Shown here piece after piece: positions 1 through 8,756 of a stretch of DNA of 64,000 bases (its first letter is position 1; every line of letters begins with the position of its first letter). Under the pieces are notes generated by a model. It was not told the DNA's origin and did no database searches. It was given only the letters and a program-made list of their open reading frames with translations. This DNA comes from Chitinophaga lutea (GTDB taxonomy: Bacteria > Bacteroidota > Bacteroidia > Chitinophagales > Chitinophagaceae). A program made the translations under genes and the position numbers. The stretch covers positions 2,480,001 through 2,544,000 of the forward strand of contig NZ_RPDH01000001.1 in assembly GCF_003813775.1 (NCBI RefSeq). The letters run 5' to 3'.

Positions 1-1199
1 CCGAATTCCTGAACTATGGTAAAATCCGCGCCAGCTGGGCTTCTGTAGGTAACGATGCAGATCCTTACCTGCTGAAATCCTACTACTCCAAAGCAGTAGT
101 GGCCGGTGGTTTCAGCTCCACCATTTTCCCGCTGAACGGCATTCCCGGCCTGAGCCTGGATAACGTGATCGGTAACCCCAACCTGAAACCGGAGATCACC
201 ACCGCGTTCGAGGTAGGTACCGAACTGGCCTTCTGGGACAACAGGGCGTCTATCGACTTCTCTTATTACCAGAACAAATCCAAAGACCAGATCCTCGCTA
301 TTCCCACACCAGCTTCCATCGGTTTCACTTCCAAAGTGACCAATACCGGCGTGGTGGAAAACAAGGGTATTGAACTGGCTGCACGTGTAACGCCCATCAG
401 AACTGCTTCCGGCTTTACCTGGGAACTGTTCGGTACTTACACCCGCAACAAAAACACCGTGGTATCCCTGGATAACGGTGTTGAACAGATCGTGATCGGC
501 GGTTTCGGCGGCATGAGCATCGTAGCGGCAGTAGGCAAACCTTACGGTACCTTCTATGCTGAAGACGTGCTGAGAGACGAGCAGGGCCGCATCGTGATCA
601 ACAACGACGGTGGCACCAACCTGCCGTTGCTGACCGATCAGGCGCAATACCTGGGTTCTTACAATCCCAAGTACCAGGCATCATGGGGCACCAACCTGTC
701 TTACAAAGGCATCAGCTTCAGCGTGCTGTTCGATACCAAACAGGGTGGTAAATTCTTCTCCCGCACCAAAGACATCCTTGGTTTTGTGGGCGCCACTCCC
801 GAAACTTCAGAATTCGGCCGCCAGCCTTATGTACTGCCCAACAGCGTGTACCTGGAGAACGGCAAATATGTTCCCAACACCAGTGTGAAAACCGACATGG
901 AATCCTGGTACACCAACCAGCTCGATCCTTCCGGTACGAAAGTAATCGACGCTTCTTACGTGAAACTGCGTGAGATCAGCCTCAGCTACCGTCTGCCGAA
1001 ATCGCTGCTGTCACGCACTGCCCTCGGCGATGCTACCGTTGGCGTATTCGGTAACAACCTGTTCCTGTGGACACCGAAACAGAATTCCTTCGCAGACCCG
1101 GAAATCAACTCCGGCGGCGCAGGAAACGAGCAGGGCTTTGACTTTACCGCACAGCCTTCACTGAGGAACTTTGGCGTTAACCTGAAAGTGTCCTTTTAA
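1..1199 (+). CDS. SusC-like TonB-dependent receptor, C-terminal part
   Basis: This is the C-terminal half of an outer-membrane TonB-linked beta-barrel of the SusC/RagA family; the reading frame is open from base 3, so the start lies outside the window. The visible part has barrel-strand patterns (NPNLKPEITTAFEVGTEL, RASIDFSYYQNKSKDQIL, WELFGTYTRNKN) and the family's final segment with its NNLFLWTPK region, and it ends in VNLKVSF with a terminal Phe, the usual outer-membrane barrel signature recognised by the BAM machinery. It lies 26 bases upstream of a SusD-like lipoprotein gene, the classical SusC-SusD pairing, so the two should form one import complex with a lid. Substrate cannot be read from the sequence. 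No plug or TonB box is visible because that half is missing. Confidence 0.95.
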   Translation, partial: EFLNYGKIRASWASVGNDADPYLLKSYYSKAVVAGGFSSTIFPLNGIPGLSLDNVIGNPNLKPEITTAFEVGTELAFWDNRASIDFSYYQNKSKDQILAIPTPASIGFTSKVTNTGVVENKGIELAARVTPIRTASGFTWELFGTYTRNKNTVVSLDNGVEQIVIGGFGGMSIVAAVGKPYGTFYAEDVLRDEQGRIVINNDGGTNLPLLTDQAQYLGSYNPKYQASWGTNLSYKGISFSVLFDTKQGGKFFSRTKDILGFVGATPETSEFGRQPYVLPNSVYLENGKYVPNTSVKTDMESWYTNQLDPSGTKVIDASYVKLREISLSYRLPKSLLSRTALGDATVGVFGNNLFLWTPKQNSFADPEINSGGAGNEQGFDFTAQPSLRNFGVNLKVSF

Positions 1200-1225
1200 C
1201 ATTGAGCAGTAAAAAAGAACAAACC

Positions 1226-2671
1226 ATGAAAAGAACCATAAAATATTATCTCGCAGGATTGGCCATTGCCGCGCTGGTACTGCCTGGATGTAAAAAGTTC
1301 CTGGACGTAAACGAAAATCCGAACGCTACTGAAAAAGCCGGTGAAGCACAGATTCTTCCCGCTGTTCAGGCGAGCGCGGCCTACGTAACGGGGCAGTATT
1401 ACCAGGTTTTCGGCGGTATGTGGGCCCAGTACTGGACGCAGGCGCAAACCTCCAACCAGTATAAAACCATCGACTCTTACGCTTCTACCGCCAGCGATTT
1501 CAACACCATGTGGTCGCTGATGTATGCGGGCGGACTTTCCGATACGGATTCCCTGATCTCCAAAAGGTTCATAAAAAAGACGGAAAACTACGCCGCCATC
1601 GGTTATGCGATGCGCGCCTACATTTTCCAGCTGCTCACGGACGCGTTTGGAGATATTCCGCTGAAAGAAGCGCTGAAAGGCGACAAGAACCTGAGCCCGA
1701 AATATGATACGCAGAAAGAAGTGTACGACAGTATTTTCGTATGGCTTGACCGGAGCATCAGCTTGTCTGACCCTGATTCCGACTTTACTCCCGGCTCCGA
1801 CGACCTGATAGGCGAAGGGGATATGGAATTCTGGATCCAGTTTGCCAACACGCTGAAGCTGCGCGCTTACATGCGCCTCTCCGAAGTGGACGCGCCCCGT
1901 GCGCAGGCCGGCATTTCAGCCATGTACACCGCAGGTGCCGAATTCCTGTCGACCGATGCGAAAGTAAGCTACAGCACCGCTGGTGGCAACCAGAACCCGC
2001 TGTATGCCGAAATGGTTGGTTTGAGCAGGGTACAGAACATCCGCGCCAGCTCTACCGCTGTGAACCAGTTCAAGGCTAACGCAGACCCGCGCCTTACCAA
2101 GTTCTATACGCTGGTAGGCGGTATCGTGGAAAGCACCCGCCAGGGCAGCTTTGACACCACCAATACCGAAAGGCCGCTGTCCCGTCCTTCCCCGCTGCTG
2201 GGTGGCGACGCACGTACGGACGTTTCTGCCTCCGCTCCTGTGAAACTGATTTCCGAAGCGGAAAGTTATTTCCTGCAGGCGGAAGCAGCAGCAAGAAGCT
2301 GGGGTACCGGTAACGCACAGGCGCTCTATGAAGCCGGCATCCGTGCCAGCTTTGCCGCCTATGGCCTCACCCCCGCCAATGCGAACACTTATATCGCAGG
2401 CGCCGGTAAATGGCCCGGAGGTACTGTGGCTGCACAGGTTAAAGCCATCATCACGCAGAAGTACTTCGCGATGTGCGGTAACCAGAGCTTCGAAGCATGG
2501 TCTGAATACCGCCGTACCGGCTTCCCGGACTTCCTGGTGGATTCCTATGCATCCGTACTGCCCGCAGGCGTGAAACCCGCGCGTTTCCTCTATCCGCAGA
2601 CAGAGCAGACCCGGAACGCCAACTATCCCGGCAACAAAAAAATCGACGAGAAAGTTTGGTGGGATAAATAA
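1226..2671 (+). CDS. SusD-like outer-membrane lipoprotein (SusD/RagB)
   Basis: SusD-family substrate-binding lid of the preceding SusC. I place the start at the ATG at 1226 (481 aa) rather than the upstream in-frame TTG at 1202, because it gives a clean lipoprotein signal: a basic start, a hydrophobic core and a lipobox LPGC with Cys22 as the lipidation site. The mature start KKFLDVNENPN matches the SusD-like_2 type, and the helical TPR-like body includes AIGYAMRAYIFQLLTDAFGDIPLKEA. The C-terminal half carries the usual AESYFLQAEAA and QKYFAMCGNQSFEAWSEYRRTG segments of the family. It is translationally close to the SusC gene and followed by a strong hairpin terminator, so the pair ends a transcription unit. 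Ligand unknown. Confidence 0.95.
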   Translation: MKRTIKYYLAGLAIAALVLPGCKKFLDVNENPNATEKAGEAQILPAVQASAAYVTGQYYQVFGGMWAQYWTQAQTSNQYKTIDSYASTASDFNTMWSLMYAGGLSDTDSLISKRFIKKTENYAAIGYAMRAYIFQLLTDAFGDIPLKEALKGDKNLSPKYDTQKEVYDSIFVWLDRSISLSDPDSDFTPGSDDLIGEGDMEFWIQFANTLKLRAYMRLSEVDAPRAQAGISAMYTAGAEFLSTDAKVSYSTAGGNQNPLYAEMVGLSRVQNIRASSTAVNQFKANADPRLTKFYTLVGGIVESTRQGSFDTTNTERPLSRPSPLLGGDARTDVSASAPVKLISEAESYFLQAEAAARSWGTGNAQALYEAGIRASFAAYGLTPANANTYIAGAGKWPGGTVAAQVKAIITQKYFAMCGNQSFEAWSEYRRTGFPDFLVDSYASVLPAGVKPARFLYPQTEQTRNANYPGNKKIDEKVWWDK

Positions 2672-2695
2672 TCTCTTCCGAACGACCATATTGCC

Positions 2696-2735
2696 GCGAG
2701 GCCGTCTCATTTGAGGCGGCCTCGCTTTTTGTTTT
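2696..2735 (+). terminator. Rho-independent terminator after first SusCD pair
   Basis: Perfect 9-bp stem GCGAGGCCG / CGGCCTCGC (2696-2704 with 2717-2725) with a 12-nt loop, followed by TTTTTGTTTT. It sits 25 bases after the SusD stop and before the convergent astacin gene. Confidence 0.85.
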
Positions 2736-2759
2736 ATAACCCTTGCAGAAAAGACGGTT

Positions 2760-3953
2760 TCAGTAGCTCCACAAACCGTTGTTATAAATATCGAAGTCGA
2801 GCTTACGCTGCGCTCCGGTGCGGCGGTTCCTGATGCTATAACCTTCGCCGAGGGCAATATGGTTCGTGCCGGGAGACAGCAGCCACTTTTGCGGGGAGGC
2901 ATTGCCACCGGGAGCATCGTCATCTTCCCAAGTAACGCTCACAAGGAGCTCGAGTGTCCACGGTAAATTAGCCAGTTGCGTCATACTCGCGTCTGTATAG
3001 GCCCACAGGTCACATTGCCAGGTACTACCGATTTCAGTGCCGTTATTGATGACTTGTTCATTCGTTTTTGCCATTACAAAATAAGGGCGGTTGTACATGT
3101 GATTGTATGTATCGATGTCTCCCACGGAGAGCCAGTTGTTACGGCCGAATGTAGAGCCGTCGAGCCGGGTAATCGTTGGTTGGCCGTTGGCAGAAAAAGC
3201 GAAGGATTCATATAGCATCACCGACGCGAAGTCGAATGTGCCGATCTGGAAACCAGGTACGCCAATTTCTTCCCAGGTCCAGAAATTGGGAGCCGCGCCG
3301 CTTTGCATGTTCTGCGGATGGATGGCGATGCTCATCCAGCGGTCTTTCCGGGACTGTTCATGGAAGAAACCTATGGCGTGGCCAATCTCATGAATAACAG
3401 AGGTGACATCGCAACCAGGCGCCAGTTTGATCTCCTGCCGGCCTCCAATTTTTCCGTATGTGGCGGCGCACACCGTGCTGGGAACAAATTCAACATAGTC
3501 AGGCTGGCTGGTGCGCACAACAAACTGGAGATTGGTTTGCTGCTGCCAGTGGCTGATGGCATCTTCAACATCGAACCTGTCGGCCAAAGGCAGGTTGGGG
3601 TGAATCGCGTAGAATACTGTTCTGTTGGGCCACATTCTGGCAAAGGATGAAACGCCGGTGCGCGCATTTTCTTCCGTTTCGCCTTTCAGGAATGCTATCT
3701 GCTCTTTGCTGAGCACAATGTCTCCCTGTAGGTAGTATTCGCCGTTGTACTCGACAACAGGTGTTTTTTTGCCTGTTTTTCTATTTTCCAATACAACCGG
3801 TGTGCCTGCCGGGCCCTGGAGGCAGGCAACGCAGGCCGGGGCTCCCGTCACTCGCGTGGATTCATTCTTTGACCTCGTTTCTTTTTTACAGGCTGAAAAT
3901 AAAAGGATAAGAGCGGGCAATAGCCATGCATTAAGTTTCCATTGGGTGTTCAT
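2760..3953 (-). CDS. Astacin-family (M12A) zinc metalloprotease lipoprotein
   Basis: Secreted zinc endopeptidase of the astacin family (flavastacin-like), 397 aa. The start is the ATG at 3953, giving a lipoprotein signal with lipobox LFSAC (Cys22); the longer in-frame start adds 14 unlikely residues. The zinc site HEIGHAIGFFHEQSRKDR is visible at about residues 188-205 with ligands His188, His192 and His198 and catalytic Glu189. The Met-turn reads SVMLY, where the family usually has SxMHY, so the Met and Tyr are kept and the His is Leu. A C-terminal extension of about 100 residues (from about 295) looks beta-rich and may bind substrate. It lies opposite and between two SusCD pairs, which suggests that those importers may take up peptides released at the cell surface; that link is inference. 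Confidence 0.93.
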   Translation of the reverse strand: MNTQWKLNAWLLPALILLFSACKKETRSKNESTRVTGAPACVACLQGPAGTPVVLENRKTGKKTPVVEYNGEYYLQGDIVLSKEQIAFLKGETEENARTGVSSFARMWPNRTVFYAIHPNLPLADRFDVEDAISHWQQQTNLQFVVRTSQPDYVEFVPSTVCAATYGKIGGRQEIKLAPGCDVTSVIHEIGHAIGFFHEQSRKDRWMSIAIHPQNMQSGAAPNFWTWEEIGVPGFQIGTFDFASVMLYESFAFSANGQPTITRLDGSTFGRNNWLSVGDIDTYNHMYNRPYFVMAKTNEQVINNGTEIGSTWQCDLWAYTDASMTQLANLPWTLELLVSVTWEDDDAPGGNASPQKWLLSPGTNHIALGEGYSIRNRRTGAQRKLDFDIYNNGLWSY

Positions 3954-4152
3954 GGTGAATGTTTTAAGCGTGATCTTGGAATAAGGGTGTAACAAGGGTT
4001 TAAAACAGATTGAATTTCGGGATTTTCCATGTTATTTTTCCGTATTATTCAGGACGGCTTTTTATATCACATGTTTATGTAGTATCTTTACCAATTGACA
4101 ATCAGTATCTTGTGGACTTGATCCCGTCACATCACTTTTCCGTATACGAGGC

Positions 4153-7011
4153 ATGAAAGCATTCACTATGAAAAATGCGCTGATCTTATGGCTGTCAGTC
4201 ACCATAAGTATTCCCGCTTTTGCACAAAAATCCCTTCCAGTTGCAGACAGCGCCGCGCCGGCCGCCAAGCTGCTCGATGAAGTAGTTATTGCCGGGTACA
4301 ACGTTGCTACCCGGAAACAATACACCGGCGCCGTTACCACCATTCCCGGCGCGCAGGTAAGCCGGATGCCCGTCGCCTCCTTCGATCAGGCGCTGCAGGG
4401 CCTGGCCCCGGGCCTTTATGTGGCGGCATCTTCCGGCCAGCCGGGTGCCACGGGCCGTGTGCTTATCAGGGGACAGGCCAATCTGGGCGGCGTGGTATCG
4501 CCACTGTATGTAGTGGATGGTATTGCGGTGGAGAGCGGTGTTTTTATGAGCATGAACCCTTCCGATTTTGCTTCCGTCAGCATCCTGAAAGATGCCAACG
4601 CCACCGCTCTCTACGGCGCGCGCGGCGCCAACGGCGTGATACTGATCACCACGAAGAGAGGCAAAATGGGCCCGGCGCGCCTCGTGTTCAACACACGGCA
4701 CGGTGTTTCCGTGCCCACCCGCGACCGCTTCGATATGATGAATACGGCCGAGCGGCTGCAGTTCGAAGAAGAGGTAGGCCTCGAAACAGGAGGGCGCACA
4801 CTCGGCCCCGGCTGGCGCTTTTCAGCGAAAAACCCCGCGAATGCCAACCTTGCCCCGGCGGTCAAAGAACGTTACGCGGCTATTCTCGACAGCCTGCGCG
4901 GTATTCAGACCGACTGGCGCGATTATCTTCTCCGTTCTTCAGCGCCCTTTCATGAATACGACCTGAGTGCTTCCGGCGGCTCCGAAAACGTGCGCTTTTA
5001 CACTTCCGGGAATTACATGAAACAGGCCGGCATAGCTTACCGTTCCGATATCGAACGGTACAGCCTGCGCACCAATCTCGATTTTACCGCGGACAGGTTT
5101 TCGGCCTCGGTGAACACCGCCATCGGTTATTCGAATAACGACTTCATCGATAACGAGAACCTGACCAATGTCGGCAATCCTTTCGCCGCCGTGTATTATG
5201 CCCTGCCTTACGAGCAGCCTTACGTGAACGGGCAGCTGATGCACAGCGGGAATAAAGACCGCCTCGGCGGCGCGTATGATACCCGCGAAGGCTCCGACGC
5301 ACTGGAGCGGATGCAGAACACCACTTACCGCGTTAACCAACTGAAAGGCCTCGTAAACACCGCCATGCGCTACAATATCCTCAGTTCGCTGTTTGCCAGC
5401 GCCAACTTCGGGATGGACTACCGGGAGAATGTGGATACGCGCACCGTGAAGCCCGGCTCGCACAGCGCCATCACCACACCCGGCGGGCAGGGGCTGCACC
5501 GCGAAGAGATGACACGGTATTACCAGTTTACGGCTACTACCGGCCTCACCTACACGAAATCTTTCCATCAACTGCATAACCTGACCGTCAGCGGCTTCTA
5601 TGAGTTCAACCGCATGAAAACCTCCGGCATGCGCGTAACCGGTTACGGCATTACACCCGGCCTCTACGGCACGCTGTCCGGCATCACACAGGGCACCGCG
5701 CTCAACGGTTTCATCCCGCAGGTGGGCGGCGGCAAAACAGGCCTCGCCATGGCCTCATGGATTGCACTGGCACGCTACAGCTACGCGGATAAATACCTGC
5801 TGAACCTTACCTACCGCCGCGACGGCTCCTCTACCGTTCCGGAACAAAACCGCTGGAAAAGTTTTTATTCCATCGGTGCCGGGTACGACATGAGCAAAGA
5901 GACTTTCCTCGAACCGCAGACCTGGCTGAATACCCTGCGCCTGCGGGCCAGCTACGGCACGTCGGCTTCCCCTTTCCCCGGTAACTTTGCATACACCGCC
6001 GGTTACGGCGCTTCGCGGTACGACGGCTCGCCCGCCATCATACCCACCTCCCCGGGCAATACGAATTACGATTGGGAATACACGAAAATTTTTAACGCAG
6101 GTGTGGACGTAGCCCTCTTCGATCAAAGGCTGCGGCTCGTGGCCGACTGGTACAACCGGCGCACGGAAGGAGTGTTCGTGGAAGAGCAGCTCTCGCAAAC
6201 GAGCGGTTTTTCTTCGCGCATGAACAACGCCGGCGTTATCCGCAACCGCGGGATTGAGATCGACCTCAGCGGGGATATTGTGCGGAACGGGGATTTCTCC
6301 TGGTATGCCGGCATCAACTTTACGTACAACAAGAATAAGATAATCAGTCTCGGTAAAACCAAAGAATTCACCCAGGGCACCAACCTGTTCCGGACCGGCC
6401 TTCCCGTGAATACACACTATGTGGTGAAATGGGCGGGCGTGGATCCCCAAACCGGCAAACCACAGTATTATAACCGCGACGGATCCATCACCAACGTGGC
6501 CAACCCCGCACAGAGCGTGGCGGAATTCGGTACTTCCGATCCCCCGTACTTCGGTGGTTTCACCACCGGCGCAAAATGGAAAGGCTTTTCCGCCGACGTG
6601 CTGTTTACTTACGCGCAGGATTATTACCGCTATGATTCGGAAGAATTTTACACGCTCAACAGCAACGGCAATGCCGCCAGCAACCAGAGCCGCAAATGGC
6701 TCAGCCGCTGGCGCAAGCCCGGCGACGTCACCAATCAGCCGAAGTTCGGCGAGCCCTTCGGGTTCAGTTCGCGCGAGCTGCAGAATTCTTCGTTCGTGCG
6801 GTTGCGAAACGTGCAGCTGGCTTACACCTTTCCGGAAAAGCTGCTGAAAAGCACCCGCATCCTGCGTGGCGCCATGGTGTACATGCAGGGCCAGAACCTG
6901 TTGACGTTCACCAGCTGGACCGGCTTCGATCCCGAAGACACCAACAACACCGCTTTATTTGAATACCCCGCCGCGCGTACCATTACCGCCGGCGCACGCA
7001 TACAATTTTAG
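4153..7011 (+). CDS. SusC-like TonB-dependent receptor lacking the N-terminal CarboxypepD domain
   Basis: Outer-membrane TonB-linked importer of the SusC family, 952 aa, with a start at 4153 (an in-frame ATG at 4168 is an alternative that gives an equally good signal peptide ending near PAFA-Q). After the signal there are only about 15 residues before a TonB-box-like DEVVIAGYN (42-50), so the carboxypeptidase-D-like beta-sandwich normally found at the N terminus of SusC proteins is absent. The plug follows (GLYVAASSGQPGATGRVLIRG, then PLYVVDGIAV, SVSILKDANATALYGARGANGVI), then a 22-strand barrel ending ITAGARIQF with terminal Phe. The SusD partner begins three bases after the stop. The domain loss is seen directly; its effect on TonB coupling is unknown. 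Confidence 0.95.
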   Translation: MKAFTMKNALILWLSVTISIPAFAQKSLPVADSAAPAAKLLDEVVIAGYNVATRKQYTGAVTTIPGAQVSRMPVASFDQALQGLAPGLYVAASSGQPGATGRVLIRGQANLGGVVSPLYVVDGIAVESGVFMSMNPSDFASVSILKDANATALYGARGANGVILITTKRGKMGPARLVFNTRHGVSVPTRDRFDMMNTAERLQFEEEVGLETGGRTLGPGWRFSAKNPANANLAPAVKERYAAILDSLRGIQTDWRDYLLRSSAPFHEYDLSASGGSENVRFYTSGNYMKQAGIAYRSDIERYSLRTNLDFTADRFSASVNTAIGYSNNDFIDNENLTNVGNPFAAVYYALPYEQPYVNGQLMHSGNKDRLGGAYDTREGSDALERMQNTTYRVNQLKGLVNTAMRYNILSSLFASANFGMDYRENVDTRTVKPGSHSAITTPGGQGLHREEMTRYYQFTATTGLTYTKSFHQLHNLTVSGFYEFNRMKTSGMRVTGYGITPGLYGTLSGITQGTALNGFIPQVGGGKTGLAMASWIALARYSYADKYLLNLTYRRDGSSTVPEQNRWKSFYSIGAGYDMSKETFLEPQTWLNTLRLRASYGTSASPFPGNFAYTAGYGASRYDGSPAIIPTSPGNTNYDWEYTKIFNAGVDVALFDQRLRLVADWYNRRTEGVFVEEQLSQTSGFSSRMNNAGVIRNRGIEIDLSGDIVRNGDFSWYAGINFTYNKNKIISLGKTKEFTQGTNLFRTGLPVNTHYVVKWAGVDPQTGKPQYYNRDGSITNVANPAQSVAEFGTSDPPYFGGFTTGAKWKGFSADVLFTYAQDYYRYDSEEFYTLNSNGNAASNQSRKWLSRWRKPGDVTNQPKFGEPFGFSSRELQNSSFVRLRNVQLAYTFPEKLLKSTRILRGAMVYMQGQNLLTFTSWTGFDPEDTNNTALFEYPAARTITAGARIQF

Positions 7012-7014
7012 CAC

Positions 7015-8394
7015 ATGAAAGCAATCCATTCCTACTTCGCAATACTGTCTTGCTGCCTCGCCACATCCTGCCTCGGAGAACTGGATGTGAAACCCACCGA
7101 AAGCGTGGATCAGTCGGTGGCGTTCCAGACCATCGACGACCTGAATGCCGGCGTGCTCGGCGTATATGCCGGCCTCGGCACTTCCAGCATCACCATCAGT
7201 TCGTTGATGGCCGATGAAAATATGCTGCCGGTAGAAAACAGCACCAATAAAGGCGTACAGGTTTTCAGCTGGAAACAGGAGCCTGTTATTGCAGACATCG
7301 GCCAGGCCTGGCAGAATTTTTACATGGTGATAGACCGCGCCAACCGCATCCTCGCGGAGATCGACGGTGTGGTGGTAACGGGGCAGGAAGAAAGCAGGAG
7401 AAGCCAGCTGAAAGGGGAGCTGCTCGCCATCCGCGCCTATTGCCATTTTGAGCTGCTGCGGCATTACGCGGTGGATTATGATCCCGCATCGCCCGGCGTG
7501 CCGGTGATGACGGTGTCTGAAGCGGGCAAACCCGCCAGGGTGCCGGTGAGTAAAGTGTTCGAGCAGATCGATGCCGACCTTGCCGATGCCCGTACGCTCA
7601 TTCCCGTTAGTTACACCGCCAACACCCATGTTACCGCACTGGCCGTGGTAGCCATGCAGGCCCGCTCCGCCCTCTGGCAGCAGCGCTGGAGCCTCGCCAT
7701 CACGCATGCCGGCACGGTGATCGACGCGATGCCCCTGGCAACCGCCGCACAGTTTCCCGATATCTGGCTCGATAAAAGCAATGCGGAAGTGATCTGGAAA
7801 CTCAAGCGCGAAGCGCAGGATGCGAAGCTGGGCGACTTCTACCGCGAGGGAACGAGAGTGATGTATGCGCCTGCCTTCAAACTCATGAACAGCATGAACG
7901 CCGCAACCGATATACGTTTCGGAGCCTGGTGCAAAGACCTTGGCGCCGGCCGCTGGACCGTCAACAAGTACATCGGCGGTCAGCCCGCACTGGCGAACCT
8001 CGCCGACGTGAAATTGTTCCGTGTGGCCGAAATGTATCTGATACGCGCGGAAGCGTATGCGAACAGCGGCGCCGCAGGCCTGGTACCCGGTACGGCCGAC
8101 CTGAATGCGCTGCGCGCGAAAAGAATCAGCAACTATGTACCGACCGTTTTCGCCAGTAACGCGGCGCTCGCCGACGCCGTGATGGAAGAGCGGTATAAAG
8201 AGCTCGCATTCGAAGGTCACCGGTATTTCGACCTGCGCAGGAAAAAAGCCATCATCAGCCGCATTCCGCAGGACGCGGCACAGGCGCCTTCCGCCCTTAC
8301 GCTCACGCCGGATATGAGAGCGTATTATATGCCCATCCCGCTCCGGGAATTGCAGGCCAATGAAAATATGACCCAGCATCCCAAATACCAGTAA
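7015..8394 (+). CDS. SusD-like outer-membrane lipoprotein
   Basis: RagB/SusD-family lid for the SusC directly upstream, with a gap of only three bases, so the two are surely co-transcribed. 459 aa. The N terminus is a lipoprotein signal with lipobox LATSC and Cys19 as the acylation site, then GELDVKPTESVDQS. Family landmarks seen are the helical YMVIDRANRILAEID, LLAIRAYCHFELLRHYAVDYD, the RVAEMYLIRAEAYANSG helix near residue 340 and ERYKELAFEGHRYFDLRRKKAI in the last quarter. It ends NMTQHPKYQ, typical of the family (a closing NPGY/HPKYQ-like tail). Substrate unknown. Confidence 0.95.
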   Translation: MKAIHSYFAILSCCLATSCLGELDVKPTESVDQSVAFQTIDDLNAGVLGVYAGLGTSSITISSLMADENMLPVENSTNKGVQVFSWKQEPVIADIGQAWQNFYMVIDRANRILAEIDGVVVTGQEESRRSQLKGELLAIRAYCHFELLRHYAVDYDPASPGVPVMTVSEAGKPARVPVSKVFEQIDADLADARTLIPVSYTANTHVTALAVVAMQARSALWQQRWSLAITHAGTVIDAMPLATAAQFPDIWLDKSNAEVIWKLKREAQDAKLGDFYREGTRVMYAPAFKLMNSMNAATDIRFGAWCKDLGAGRWTVNKYIGGQPALANLADVKLFRVAEMYLIRAEAYANSGAAGLVPGTADLNALRAKRISNYVPTVFASNAALADAVMEERYKELAFEGHRYFDLRRKKAIISRIPQDAAQAPSALTLTPDMRAYYMPIPLRELQANENMTQHPKYQ

Positions 8395-8412
8395 TTTTTC
8401 AAGATAAGTTGA

Positions 8413-8442
8413 GAAAGCCGCTCCTTCCCCGGAGCGGCTTTC
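8413..8442 (+). terminator. Terminator hairpin after second SusCD pair
   Basis: Perfect 12-bp stem GAAAGCCGCTCC / GGAGCGGCTTTC with loop TTCCCC, 18 bases after the SusD stop. The T-tract is short (TTTCTG), so release may be partial. The rest of the gap to the next SusC start (8443-8756) has no gene that I can support; it is AT-rich and probably holds the next promoter, but no clear TAnnTTTG element is present, the nearest being TGTCTTTG near 8634-8641. Confidence 0.65.
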
Positions 8443-8756
8443 TGCATTGCGGGAAGCACTGTTTTGCCGCCCCTGAAGCACGGCTCTTTCAGTATGAACT
8501 TATCCTGTTATATCTGAAATAACATATGTGTTAATGGTGTTATTTTAACTTTTATTGGTGGTTTATTCGCAAATTCTTAGTAAATTACCGTTGTAACTCT
8601 TTGTGACCCGAAAGCAGCAGCAAATCTTTAACCTGTCTTTGCAATAGCTCTATTGTCCCGATCCTTTGGATAGGCTATAACCCTTTAGCAATCAAAATCG
8701 TCCTGTTGAATCCCTGATTTGAACAGTTAAGATTTCTTCACCAAAATCCATTCGAG

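Noticed and set aside
6955..8481. 508-codon open frame antisense to the second SusD gene
   Set aside because: It runs across the SusD gene and its terminator, with no promoter or domain support.
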